This document shows positions 47,201 to 55,577 of a DNA stretch of 64,000 bases, one piece after another. The DNA comes from Ktedonobacter sp. SOSP1-85. GTDB taxonomy: Bacteria > Chloroflexota > Ktedonobacteria > Ktedonobacterales > Ktedonobacteraceae. The stretch's first letter is position 1. Every line of letters begins with the position of its first letter. The notes below the pieces were generated by a model. The model had not been told where the DNA came from and did not search any database. It was given only the letters and a program-made list of their open reading frames with translations. Both the position numbers and the translations under genes were made by a program. The stretch covers positions 6,487,501 to 6,551,500 of the forward strand of contig NZ_BNJI01000001.1 of NCBI RefSeq assembly GCF_016587415.1, written 5' to 3'.

Positions 47201-47622
47201 AACGCGCAGCCCATGGACTCGAAGAACCCACTAGCGCGATGTTCTACAACGATCAGCCACCAGATATGATCTTCTATCAAGGACTTGCGCAACTCCAGCT
47301 CCAGGATCAACAGAAAGCCAGGAGTCGCTTCCATAAACTGATCGATTATGGCGAGCAACATCTCTTCGATGCGGTCAAGATTGATTACTTCGCCGTCTCG
47401 TTGCCCGATTTCCTGGTCTTTGAGAGTGATCAGGATAAGCAAAATGAGATTCACTGTCACTATATGCTGGGGCTTGGGCATCTTGGCCTTCAGGAGTACG
47501 AGCAAGCCAGAACGCATTTCGAGCATGTCTTGCGCTTAGAAAGCTATCATCAAGGCGCGAAGGTTCACCTTGCAGTATGTAGCGACCCCGCGCTACTTTT
47601 TATCTCCTCGAAGGAGGCCTGA
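44245..47622 (+). CDS. DUF5107 and tetratricopeptide-repeat protein
   Basis: 1125 aa from the ATG at 44245 (AGGATGG upstream; an ATG at 44236 is closer to the ribosome site). Residues about 35-340 are DUF5107, a galactose-mutarotase-like beta-sandwich (IELLPELGGRIYRALDK; GGIEFNWPQHHRPNTYGPV). Residues about 450-1120 are a long array of TPR-like helix pairs (AYYQLGQALKFQGRLDEAFAAL; HYYLGNLLYDKKRHTDAIHHW). There is no signal peptide, so it is cytosolic. Such proteins cluster with sugar ABC transporters and may process or sense the imported sugar; the enzymatic role is unproven. Regulated by its own AraC-type box. Confidence 0.85.
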   Translation: MEEQSSSQVRVWEEDIVIPTYATGQPDKNPMFLEKRVYQGSSGKVYPYPVISKIENEKTLQSYHLLCLENEYLHIELLPELGGRIYRALDKTNNYDFVYYNRVIKPALVGLTGPWISGGIEFNWPQHHRPNTYGPVEYRITHNQDESKTIWVSEIDRMYGTKMTAGFTLHPGKAYLEIQVQLYNRTPQPQTFLWWANPAFAVNEHTQSVFPPDVHAVFDHGRRDVSRFPIATGTYYKMDYSAGVDISWYKNIPVPTSYMAYQSRYDFIGGYDHALQAGLLHVANHHISPGKKQWTWGNGEFGKAWDRNLTDEDGPYVELMVGVFTDNQPDFSWLQPYETKSFNQYFMPYKNIGLVKNASIDAAVNLEIDDANHLASIQVYATALFSGAVIDLRGKHQHYLREVTTLSPIQTFTTTVPLNHEEQANDVTITVRDAQGRLLVAYTPVQSEIAKLPEPASPLGTPETLSNNEALYLAGQHLEQYRHATFEPDPYYLEGLKRDPGDSRINVAYGKLLLQRGLFRTSESYFRTAIATLTRYHPNPYDSEAYYQLGQALKFQGRLDEAFAALYKSTWSEAWQSAGYFTLAQIACMHQQYTEALKLVELSLQHHTYNYKARHLKTALLRKQGHVDEAMHFAIETTRLDVADFGAPYERILLHTAKGEEALARENEEQLTALMRRDAHNYIALATDYAHSGLYEESIALLSHLTRESRENLSPMVYYYLAYFHDQTGQQEQAQIYRHAGRKAPTDYCFPNSLDDLIVLEHITNADASDAQAHYYLGNLLYDKKRHTDAIHHWETSRALDTAFATVHRNLALAYYNALHQPEQALRSLETAFACDPTDARVLYELDQLRKKIGVASEERLTSLEKHRGLVIERDDLYLEYVTLLNTLQRYEEALALLTEHIFHPWEGGEGQVARQYIFAHVELGKRALLTRDSQQAIDTLQQALIYPENLAEGKLTGTLENNIYYYLGCAYAEQGLVDNARGCFQRAAHGLEEPTSAMFYNDQPPDMIFYQGLAQLQLQDQQKARSRFHKLIDYGEQHLFDAVKIDYFAVSLPDFLVFESDQDKQNEIHCHYMLGLGHLGLQEYEQARTHFEHVLRLESYHQGAKVHLAVCSDPALLFISSKEA

Positions 47623-47643
47623 TACAGTTTTCCCATCGCCTTT

Positions 47644-47707
47644 GAGTAGGGGGATAGTGGTGTGGGGGCTGGCATCCGCCAGCCCCCACACCACTATCCC
47701 CCTACTC
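47644..47707. terminator. Bidirectional terminator between convergent genes
   Basis: A perfect 30-bp inverted repeat (GAGTAGGGGGATAGTGG... and its complement) with a 4-nt loop ATCC, placed between the convergent DUF5107 and epimerase genes. Very stable in either direction. Confidence 0.85.
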
Positions 47708-47722
47708 CTGAGCTTACATCTT

Positions 47723-48706
47723 TTAGCGTGTGCCGAGATGAGTCTCAAGCCACCACTCTTTCATACCATTGGCGGGTAATATCTCATATCGCTGATATTT
47801 CTCGACCGCATCTTCCAGCGAGTCCTGTGCTCCGATACATGGCTCTAGACCAAGGTTGTAGTAGGGGGTGCTACCCGTGCCTGAGTAGCCCCGGGCATTC
47901 ATCCATATTCCAAGCTGCGGAAGCTGGGCAGTATCAAAGGTGAAGCGAAATTCCCCGTCGCTTGCTATCAGTGCAGCAAAGCCTCGCGCAAGAGGTTGGC
48001 TCCACAGCTTGATCCCGATACCCGCAGTCTCGTCAGGCATGTAGCTCAAATCCCATTCATGCTCACCTAGCCTGGCATGGATGGGCCACGCTTGTTCACC
48101 AGATTGAGGATCAAGTTGGGCAGGCATGCTCACCCATGTATTCATACGTGTGTTGTCTGGCAACTGTATGCGCATTCCGGGCTCGACAGCGAAAAGCGGA
48201 TGGCTACTCCAGATAAATGCAATGTCGTTATCAGACTGGTTCACGACGCGATAGTCAAATCGCAGGCTAGGTGAGTCAACGGTGATGCGGATGATGCGTT
48301 GGAACACATATGAGAGACCAATGCTTTGGGCCTGCATGTTGATTATCAAAGTGGCCTCAGTATCACTATCGCTCTTTATTGACCATTGCAGAGGCCAGAT
48401 CTCCCCGTGATCTGGTATGCTTCGGCCCTTCCAGGGGGGAAGGGGATAGGAGCACGCGCTCACAGTGGGGAAACATTCGTCCCACCCACCTGTATCGGCC
48501 TCCTGATACGAGGTTCCATAATCATGCAGCTGATATGGAATTTGAGTGTTCGTCCAGAGCCATTCCCGTCCATTGCGCAAATCGCGGATACTGCTGATCT
48601 TTCCACCAAGATCTGGGATGATCGTCAGAGATAGCATCTGATTGGTTACGTGCAGTGCGCGGAAACCTTGGATCTCGGTTTCCTCTACATGAATTTTGCC
48701 TGACAT
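47723..48706 (-). CDS. Aldose 1-epimerase (galactose mutarotase) family protein
   Basis: 327 aa. Starts MSGKIHVEETEIQGFRALHV; beta-sandwich with LTIIPDLGGKISSIRDLRNGREWLW, GGWDECFPTVSACSYPLPPW, DHGEIWPLQWSI and FIWSSHPLFAVEPGMRI. His in DHGEIW and HPLF and a C-terminal Glu are the expected catalytic or binding residues. It should interconvert sugar anomers, consistent with galactose released by the GH27 enzyme. It lies about 95 bp downstream of GH27 on the same strand, so probably shares its transcript partly. Confidence 0.83.
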   Translation of the reverse strand: MSGKIHVEETEIQGFRALHVTNQMLSLTIIPDLGGKISSIRDLRNGREWLWTNTQIPYQLHDYGTSYQEADTGGWDECFPTVSACSYPLPPWKGRSIPDHGEIWPLQWSIKSDSDTEATLIINMQAQSIGLSYVFQRIIRITVDSPSLRFDYRVVNQSDNDIAFIWSSHPLFAVEPGMRIQLPDNTRMNTWVSMPAQLDPQSGEQAWPIHARLGEHEWDLSYMPDETAGIGIKLWSQPLARGFAALIASDGEFRFTFDTAQLPQLGIWMNARGYSGTGSTPYYNLGLEPCIGAQDSLEDAVEKYQRYEILPANGMKEWWLETHLGTR

Positions 48707-48734
48707 GGAATCTCTCCACTTTTCTCACTGAATA

Positions 48735-48778
48735 CCCCATACCCGTGAGTGGTTGCGGCATTCAGAGGTATGGGGCGC
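48735..48778 (-). terminator. Hairpin between GH27 and epimerase genes
   Basis: CCCCATACC and GGTATGGGG pair across a loop of about 23 nt, 30-60 bp after the GH27 stop. Likely a terminator or processing stem limiting read-through into the epimerase gene. Confidence 0.5.
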
Positions 48779-48800
48779 TGGCTTTTACATTGCTTTGGCA

Positions 48801-51392
48801 TTAAGAGGCAGGTATATTAGCCACATCGATCTCGGCGGCAGATGCGTAGCCACCGACACCACTTGTGGCTTCGAGCCTGACATAGCGTGCCTGCTGGATG
48901 TTAACGCTAACGGATTTGAGAGACCGGTCGGACGACCAGGAGCCGCTCGCGACCTTTGTGAACGTCGTCCCATCAGTGCTGACATAGACATTATAGCCAG
49001 TAATGTTTCCTGTCGTAGATGTGTCGAGGCGTGGTTGGTAGGTCAGCCCAGCTATGCTCTGAACGCTCCCAAGGTCAATGGTAATTGCTTGAGGCAGCGG
49101 AGCTTGAGGAGTAAATTCGTCATGCCAGATCGTATTCAGATTACCATCGATGGCTGAGCTGGCTGGGTAACCATCATGGGCACTCGTTGCGGTCGCACTC
49201 AGAGTTGACCGCGGCACAAAATGCGTCCAGGGACCATTGGGAACAGTATTGACCGGCGCACCGCATATCAGCTGTAAATCTGCCCAGTCAGTGCGATCAT
49301 TGTAGTTACCGTCACCTGCATCATCGACGTGTAGAGTGAGCACCTTTGCTCCAGTCAGGTTGACATCAACAGATTTGGTTGCGGCTCGGGTGACGAGTCC
49401 ACTGTCGTAGATCTTCGTCCCATCAGCGAATATCTGGAATATTGCTGTACCGCCTTGTGGGTTAATCTGATTCACAATGTCGTCGATCCCAACCGTCGCG
49501 GACAGGTGTGTGCAATTATTTCCCAGGTAGTACGCAACATCGGATTGTGGAACAACACCAATGCCCTTAGAATAGGCATGTCCTTGTAACGTAATTGGGT
49601 ATCCTTCCACGCTTGCATTGGGGAATGGAACGCTATAGCTACTGCTGGCATCGAGCCAGTAATGATCGCTGAGGTAACCGGTACCAGATGGTGGCGCTGA
49701 TGGTACGGTTACTACTAATTGGGTGCTTGTGCTCTCCTTATGGTGATTACCCCATTGGTATGTCGCAGTCACCGAGAGCGTGTAACTGCCAGGAAGGGTA
49801 CCAGCTGGTGGCGTTACGAGCCAGGTCCCTTTGACTTGCCCCCCAGTTCCAACAGTATGGGTACCGGCAGGTTGCTGTTTCACTTGCCATCCCTGCGGGG
49901 CTGAGAAATCGAGGCGCACATCATTAACAGTTTTACGTCCATAGTTCTCAAACGTCGAGGAAATAGTCATACCCGTTCCAGGGAGAGCCAGGTAAAGACT
50001 CGATCCAGGATAGGCCGCAGGCGTGCTTGGAGCTGATAGGCTAGTTGAAGGAGGAATATCATTTCCAGCTTTTGGGGAAATACGATAAAGAACGGCACTC
50101 TGCGGCGCAACGGTTGCGCTAATTTGCCCTGCCGTCTCTGTACTCTGGTGTGTCCACAAATTGTTCAGTGTGTAAGCGGAGGCGTGAGCGAGACCAAGAG
50201 CATCTGTGCTGGTTGTGATTGTCAAGGGACTTGTTCCTCGATTGAGGAGGGTAACAGCACGATCACCGTTGGCAAGAGGTTTGACCCAGACATCACCATT
50301 GCCATCTTGCTTAATTCGAGTTCCCTGCGCGCCAAGCGCATCCTGGTCCACAGCTATGACATCGCGATTGGTCAACATTTCCTGGGTTGTCGCGGACATG
50401 CTGCGAATATCACTCCCAACAATTAAGGGGGCGGCAACCATAGACCACATAGTGAACTGAGCCTGCGCTTCAGCATCGCTCATGCCAAGCCCTGGTCCAA
50501 GATAGTCGGGATCGTTCCAGTGCCCAGGGCCGGCAGCTTCGGGATGAGCCGCATCGTGGTCCAGGTTTCTCAGCACATCGGGCCAGAGCACGCTGTTGGG
50601 AAAACCGACATCAGTGTCTGTGCGCCACGAATTACCAGTGTTTGGACCAAATGAGTAGGAGTAATATGCGGATTTTTGTAGAGGTGGGTTATTCTGACCG
50701 AAGACATTTGGCGGAAATGGATTGCAGATATTGAACAACATAGGCCTATGGCTGTTGTTATTCAGGAGTGCATCACGAAATTGACCATATGCCGTAGCTG
50801 GATCTAGGTCCAATTCATGACCGCCACAGAAGTCTACCTTCACCGCGTCAAATCTCCAGGCAGCAAACTGGTCTACATCCTGCTGATAGTGGCCGTAACT
50901 GCCTTGATTGGCACCGCCACAGCCATTGCTTCCTGCATCGGTATAGATGCCAGCCTTTAGCCCCTTAGAGTGGATATAGTCCGCAATCCACTGCATGCCA
51001 TGAGGCCATTGCGTCGTGTCAACAGTGATATTGTTGTTGTTATCACGCGTACCAGACCACCAACCACCGTCGATCCAGACGTACTGATAACCGACAGCCT
51101 CTAATCCACGACTTACCATCGTGTCGGCTATACTGACAATTGTCTGCTCATTAAAATTACTGCCGAGTCCATAGTAGGTATTCCATCCCATATAAGGGGT
51201 GATGGCAAGACCGTTGTCCAGGTTGATCTGAGCTTGTACAGACTGTGTCGATCCAAAGAGCATAAACTGCACTGCGATTGCTAGGGCCAAGCTCACTGAA
51301 ATAGCGGCACGAACTACATGGCTACCCACTACCGCGCGTGGTCTAAAACACAGCGTGCGGGCACTGCTCGATAGTTTAGGTACAATATTCAC
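48801..51392 (-). CDS. Secreted GH27 alpha-galactosidase with NPCBM and CBM32 domains
   Basis: 863 aa. Signal peptide: AAISVSLALAIAVQFMLFG, cleavage after VQAQ at about residue 55. GH27 catalytic barrel about 57-340: ITPYMGWNTYYGLG, WIDGGWW, nucleophile Asp in AVKVDFCGGHE, acid/base in GHWNDPDYLGPGLG. Beta-sandwich to about 435; NEW3-like Ig domain about 450-565; NPCBM (SVEGYPITLQGHAYSKGIGV) about 575-715; F5/8-type C/CBM32 (HDGYPASSAIDGNLNTIWHDEF) about 725-863. It would cut alpha-galactosyl (or related) side chains outside the cell, feeding the transporter. An upstream AraC-type box lies at 51816-51848. Confidence 0.92.
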   Translation of the reverse strand: MNIVPKLSSSARTLCFRPRAVVGSHVVRAAISVSLALAIAVQFMLFGSTQSVQAQINLDNGLAITPYMGWNTYYGLGSNFNEQTIVSIADTMVSRGLEAVGYQYVWIDGGWWSGTRDNNNNITVDTTQWPHGMQWIADYIHSKGLKAGIYTDAGSNGCGGANQGSYGHYQQDVDQFAAWRFDAVKVDFCGGHELDLDPATAYGQFRDALLNNNSHRPMLFNICNPFPPNVFGQNNPPLQKSAYYSYSFGPNTGNSWRTDTDVGFPNSVLWPDVLRNLDHDAAHPEAAGPGHWNDPDYLGPGLGMSDAEAQAQFTMWSMVAAPLIVGSDIRSMSATTQEMLTNRDVIAVDQDALGAQGTRIKQDGNGDVWVKPLANGDRAVTLLNRGTSPLTITTSTDALGLAHASAYTLNNLWTHQSTETAGQISATVAPQSAVLYRISPKAGNDIPPSTSLSAPSTPAAYPGSSLYLALPGTGMTISSTFENYGRKTVNDVRLDFSAPQGWQVKQQPAGTHTVGTGGQVKGTWLVTPPAGTLPGSYTLSVTATYQWGNHHKESTSTQLVVTVPSAPPSGTGYLSDHYWLDASSSYSVPFPNASVEGYPITLQGHAYSKGIGVVPQSDVAYYLGNNCTHLSATVGIDDIVNQINPQGGTAIFQIFADGTKIYDSGLVTRAATKSVDVNLTGAKVLTLHVDDAGDGNYNDRTDWADLQLICGAPVNTVPNGPWTHFVPRSTLSATATSAHDGYPASSAIDGNLNTIWHDEFTPQAPLPQAITIDLGSVQSIAGLTYQPRLDTSTTGNITGYNVYVSTDGTTFTKVASGSWSSDRSLKSVSVNIQQARYVRLEATSGVGGYASAAEIDVANIPAS

Positions 51393-51788
51393 GTTCTCTT
51401 TCCTTCAAGGTACGTGGTGCACTGATCATCCATGATCAATGATTCCATTAGGGAATTCTTCTTTCATAGAGAAAGAAGAAGTGTGGCACTCTTTCAACAA
51501 CAATCTTCCCGTACCAAATGATGAACTGTCGTCCGCTTGTGTTGTCTACATGATGAGAATAGTAGTTACGTTCTCGGAGAAGATAACTCCTTTCACAATG
51601 AAGAATTCCTTATGGTTGTTAGTGGTGCATCCGCAAGTGAGAAGGTGAATTTGTGGGGGAAACACCCCACGCCTCGGCAGAGGGGTTCCTTCTGCACCTC
51701 CCCTTTGTGCTGGATGCACCATTAGGAAGCAGCCATAAGTTCATCCTATTCCTAAAAATTGACATGCGCGATTTTGCGATTTGTTGTT
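51393..51788. other. Long leader region of the GH27 gene
   Basis: About 400 bp between the AraC-type promoter and the GH27 start. Plus-strand frames here (51439-51648, 51537-51725) match nothing. A CCCCACGCC...GGCAGAGGGG segment near 51665-51685 is the only visible fold. Either a long 5' UTR or an inserted/decayed sequence. Confidence 0.4.
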
Positions 51789-51848
51789 AGTGTATCGTTG
51801 AAAGTATCTGCCTACAATTGACGATCTAGTGGTAACAATGGACAATAT
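51789..51848 (-). promoter_or_regulatory. AraC-type box and promoter facing the GH27 gene
   Basis: On the minus strand: repeats ATATTGTCCATT (51848-51837) and AGATCGTCAATT (51827-51816), 9-bp gap. -35 TTGTAG (51817-51812), 17-bp spacer, -10 TACACT (51794-51789). Same geometry as the boxes at 39521 and 44142. Confidence 0.78.
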
Positions 51849-51904
51849 AATGGTTTTGAGCATCAACTCTTCATTGTCAGACGAGCAAGTGGTCTGCGTT
51901 ATAT

Positions 51905-52050
51905 GGTAATGTGAACTACCACTGAGCTGAAGACGCAGCGGCTTCTTCAGAAGTCGTCGGGTCTGCGGTTTGGGAGCTTTTTCGGAAGCTCAAGTTCACC
52001 AGACTCCTCATCAGAAATGATGAGACCGTTTGAAAGGTCATGACACCTGC
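51905..52050 (+). ncRNA. Structured element end, possible omegaRNA remnant
   Basis: Begins near GTGAACTACCACTGAGCTG, a sequence style seen at ends of IS605/IscB-like elements. It holds several stems: GTGAACT.../...AGTTCACC (long range), GGCTTCTTC/GAAG, GAGCTTTTTCGGAAGCTC and CTCATCA/TGATGAG. It precedes an IscB-type HNH fragment. Strand and extent uncertain. Confidence 0.45.
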
Positions 52051-52149
52051 GGTTGACGCATCAGACCGCTGCTCTGTCGCCTGGATTTAAGTAGGGCTGA
52101 GGAAAGGTCCTGTGATTCAGGCGCAAAAAGCCTTTTGAACACTGTCGAG

Positions 52150-52412
52150 ATGAAGTCGGATTCCCTTCGTGTACCAAAGCCTATGTGCTCACGTGTGATG
52201 ACTACACCTGCCAGCACTGCAAGGGGAAATCAAAGGAGACACGACTTAAAGTGCATCACATCATCTTCCGTAGCCAGAACGGCAGTGATGAGGAGGCCAA
52301 TTTAGTAACGCTCTGTAAAACCTGCTATGATAGTCTGCATGCGGGAACTATCACGCTCAAACGCGCTGGCAAGAAAAGAGGAATTAGTGGCACGAAGCTC
52401 ACTCTGTGGTGA
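52150..52412 (+). pseudogene. IscB-like HNH domain fragment
   Basis: Reads GFPSCTKAYVLTCDDYTCQHC, then KVHHIIFRSQNGSDEEANLVTLCKTCYDSLHAG. This is the HNH insert of IscB/RRXRR-type nucleases (two CxxC pairs, HH core). The RuvC parts before and after are missing and the frame ends at KLTLW. A remnant of an IscB-like element. Confidence 0.65.
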
Positions 52413-52497
52413 CTATCGTCTTCCTCGGAATGGTCAACCCTGGACCTCATCCGTTTTCAGGACGAGGTTTCCCAGGACAGTGAAGGAGTCCAGTGGC

Positions 52498-53334
52498 TCA
52501 GGGATGAAGAGCATGTTCCCCAGTCAGAATGCGCTCTTCCGTCAGGATTAACTCGCTCAATTGTTGCATTGTAACTGTGGTGCTGGATGGGCCGAAGAGG
52601 ACCCCCTGTTCCTCTGCCAAAGCGGTAGATACCTGGCACAAGCGTTGAGTGAAACGGCTGTTTGCCTCGCTGTAGCGGGCGAGAGGTTCCTCTGGAAGAG
52701 CTTCATCCATCCAAACAGCATAAAAGACTTCCGCCAAAGCGAGATGGTGCAGTACTTGGCGCAGCGACCATCCGCCGTCTGGAGGAGTCCAGTCAAGCTC
52801 TCCCATACTCAGTTGCTGGGTACGTTGTGCCACGAGCGAAATCACCAGATCGATGCGCCAGAGCCACGCTTGCAGTTCTGCCGTAGACAGAGATTGCAGG
52901 TCTTCCGGCAGCGTCTCTGCGGAAGTGGCCCAGCCATCGGTGGGGATTGGTATGATGCCCTGCCGCTGCCAGGCCAGCCATTGATCGATCTGGTTCAGGT
53001 GATCAAGCGCATGATCCAGAACCCGGCGCAGGATTTTGCGGGGGGTATAGCTGTGTTCTGTATCAACCAGGACGAGATGAGTGGGATCATGCTGAACGAG
53101 ACGTTCCAGGTAGGGACGCGCATAGGCATGAGCGGCGAGGAGATGCTCACCTGGGTCAAGCGGCCAAAGGTGGAGCTTCGCGGCCAAGGCCGCCTCTGTA
53201 GCGGTAAGCTCTTGGAACCGGGTCATCTCAAGCTTCCCTTCCTGGGCCAGCGAGAGCACCTGGGCGCGAGATTGAGCCAGTTGTTTCAGCAAGGTTTCTT
53301 GTTCAGCATGAAGTGAGTGGATTTCAGAATGCAT
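52498..53334 (-). CDS. DinB-superfamily protein
   Basis: 278 aa from the ATG at 53334 with AAGGAG six nt upstream; the frame is open to 53655 but that overlaps the divergent regulator. An N-terminal helical region (MHSEIHSLHAEQETLLKQL) is followed by a DinB-like four-helix domain: DHALDHLNQIDQWLAWQ and WSLRQVLHHLALAEVFYAVWMDE, with His residues suited to bind a metal. Function of such proteins (thiol- or metal-dependent transfer) is usually unknown. Divergent from the ArsR-type gene 69 bp away, likely its target. Confidence 0.7.
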   Translation of the reverse strand: MHSEIHSLHAEQETLLKQLAQSRAQVLSLAQEGKLEMTRFQELTATEAALAAKLHLWPLDPGEHLLAAHAYARPYLERLVQHDPTHLVLVDTEHSYTPRKILRRVLDHALDHLNQIDQWLAWQRQGIIPIPTDGWATSAETLPEDLQSLSTAELQAWLWRIDLVISLVAQRTQQLSMGELDWTPPDGGWSLRQVLHHLALAEVFYAVWMDEALPEEPLARYSEANSRFTQRLCQVSTALAEEQGVLFGPSSTTVTMQQLSELILTEERILTGEHALHP

Positions 53335-53403
53335 AGGGATCTCCTTCTTGTTTCTTGAGCAGATCCCATTGTACCATTGGAATATTTCGTCTATAATCGA
53401 AGT

Positions 53404-54107
53404 ATGAATGATACCCCTAAAGACGTCAACATTGCCGCTGTCGCGGCACTCATCAGCGACCCATCCAGGGCGGTGATGCTCGATGCCTTGTTGAATAAGC
53501 AAGCGCTCCCTGCTGGAGAACTGGCCTATCGCGCGGGCATTTCGCCACAGACGGCCAGCGCTCACCTGGCAAAACTGGTCGATGGTGGTTTGCTCATCCT
53601 CAAGACACAGGGGCGGCACCGCTACTATGCCTTGAGCGGTCCAGAAGTAGCACACGCGCTGGAAGCCCTGGCGGTCATTGCTCCCCGACGAGAGTGCGTT
53701 CTCTGCGAGCCTCAGTCATTGCAGAGCACCTCCATTTTGCCCGCACCTGCTACGATCACCTTGCTGGCAAACTTGGTGTGAGCCTCACCCAGGCGTTGCT
53801 GGATGCCGAGATCCTGCACCTGGAGGAACAGAACCCGTGCTATCAGGTCACAGAACCGGGTGTGGCTTTCCTCTCGGACTTCGGCATCAGCCTGGAAAAG
53901 CTCCGGCATCAACGTCGTGCATTTGCCCGGCCTTGCCTGGATTGGAGCGAGCGGCACGATCACCTTGCTGGCGCGCTGGGTGCTGCTCTTTGTGAGCGGC
54001 TCTTCCAGTTAGGCTGGTTGGAGAAACGCTCCTCTGAAAGGACGGTGCAAGTGACCAAGCATGGCCGGGAAGGCTTGAGAAAAGCCTTTGGACTCCAGTT
54101 CCCTTGA
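53404..54107 (+). pseudogene. ArsR-family regulator, frameshifted
   Basis: The first part from the ATG at 53404 is an ArsR winged helix (LISDPSRAVMLDALLN; GISPQTASAHLAKLVDGGLL; GRHRYYALSGPEVAHALEAL). At about 53692 one base is missing. The protein continues in another frame as VRSLRASVIAEHLHFARTCYDHLAGKLGV to KAFGLQFP, the usual C-terminal extension of this roughly 230-aa subgroup. The DNA-binding half could still be made as a 125-aa protein with a wrong tail. Confidence 0.8.
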
Positions 54108-54663
54108 ATCTCAGTTGGGGTCAAATGCATGGTTACATGCGCAGGAGCCACAAGAGTCTGCAAAGGACGGAGTAAAACTGGCCCTAAGGGAGCACTTTGG
54201 TTCAATGCAATCTGGCGGATGCGTCCCAATCTCTTTCGCTTGGTTGTAAGGTCTACAGGCTATCATCTTTTTCTGGTGAGCTTCTTGTTTTCGAGAGCAC
54301 GTGGGCACGAATTGGGCCAAAATTTACGTCAGACGCTTCTCCACTCAATTTCCATTGAAATATGTACCAGGGAAAACGCTCTGGACATTCTCCTCTCTCA
54401 TCTCTAGTAGAGTCATGTGGAGAGGAGAGTTGTTAGGCAGAAGAGGAGCAGCAGCCGAGGGGAAGCATTGCTGACGTTTCTCAGAACACTTGGGTTCATA
54501 CACAGCTTTGGTGAAATAGTGCCCGCTTGATTTTGCTCCCCTCAAAAACGAAAAGATATGGCGTCGGAAACTTGCCAAACATCAGTACTAGGTTCTGCCA
54601 GTTTGACTTGCTGCAAATGCGCCATTATACTCCGGGTAGAGAAAGCAAAAAGGAGAGCCCTTC
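54108..54663. other. Intergenic region without recognisable gene
   Basis: About 550 bp. Short frames only. The last 60 bp contain a ribosome site (AAAAAGGAGAG) for the pentapeptide gene. Confidence 0.4.
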
Positions 54664-55461
54664 ATGGCAAACCGGAAACTCGTTGTCTGGCTGAGACAAG
54701 GAGTAGCGGGGTGGAACCAATGGCGAGAGCAATATCCAGATGTGATGGTCGATCTGAGTGATGCTGATCTGAGCGGGGCAGACCTGAGCGGAGCCAACCT
54801 GATCAGTGCCAAGCTGATGAGAGCGAATCTGAGCGAGGCCAACCTGAGTGGGGCAGACCTGCGCTGGGTCAAGCTGAACCAGGCCCGGCTGACCAGTGCC
54901 TCGCTAAGTGGGGCCATTCTGGAGTATGCCGACCTGAGTGACGCTGACCTAAGCGGCGCGGACTTGAGCAAGGCTAAGCTGTGTGATGCCAAATTGCGTC
55001 GGGCCAAGCTGAACCAGGCCCAGCTGACCAATGCCTCGCTGAACCGGGCCCGGCTGAACCTGTCCAGCTTGACCCGAGCCAACCTGGACGGAGCAGACCT
55101 GGGCGGAGCCGTCTTGAGCGAAGCCGACTTGAGCGAAGCCCGGCTGACCAACGTCGTGCTGAACCGGGCCAAGCTGGACTATACCCAGCTGAACCAGGCT
55201 GACCTGAGCGGGGCTGACCTGAGCAACGCTTACCTGGGCAATGCCAACCTGCGTGAAGCCAATCTGAGCGGGGCTAACCTCAACGACGCAACGCTCACCC
55301 AAGCCCTCTTGCAGGGAACCAATCTGGAACAGGTCACTGTGAGAGGTGCGGACTTCCAGGAAGCCGACCTGCGCGGCATCCCCTGGCTGATCGTCATGGA
55401 CCTTACCCTGCAATCGGGTGCAAACTTTGCAGGCATTCAATGGGATCTCTCAACCGACTAA
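54664..55461 (+). CDS. Pentapeptide-repeat protein
   Basis: 265 aa with AAAAAGGAGAG upstream. After MANRKLVVWLRQGVAGWNQW there are about 35 tandem A(D/N)LSG/x repeats (for example DADLSGADLSGANL). They form a right-handed quadrilateral beta-helix of roughly 8-9 turns. The C-terminus (DLTLQSGANFAGIQWDLSTD) caps it. The N-terminal segment (WLRQGVAGWNQWRE) is a common header in bacterial proteins of this type. No signal peptide. Function unknown; some relatives shield DNA gyrase. Repetitive DNA gives long antisense shadow frames. Confidence 0.88.
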   Translation: MANRKLVVWLRQGVAGWNQWREQYPDVMVDLSDADLSGADLSGANLISAKLMRANLSEANLSGADLRWVKLNQARLTSASLSGAILEYADLSDADLSGADLSKAKLCDAKLRRAKLNQAQLTNASLNRARLNLSSLTRANLDGADLGGAVLSEADLSEARLTNVVLNRAKLDYTQLNQADLSGADLSNAYLGNANLREANLSGANLNDATLTQALLQGTNLEQVTVRGADFQEADLRGIPWLIVMDLTLQSGANFAGIQWDLSTD

Positions 55462-55577
55462 AAAGAGGTTTCAACAGTATTGAAAAAGCGAGGAAAATAG
55501 GTTAAGATGTAGTTATGGAACATATGTTTTAAGCAACAACCTTCTTCGAGCAGCAGTTCTGTGAAAGGATGTGAGGG

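Noticed and set aside
51439..51725. Plus-strand frames upstream of the GH27 gene
   Set aside because: No ribosome sites or similarity; the region lies between the GH27 promoter and its start.
54588..55440. Long minus-strand frames rich in Ser/Arg/Leu or Gln/Val
   Set aside because: They mirror the repetitive pentapeptide gene and have protein composition typical of repeat shadows.
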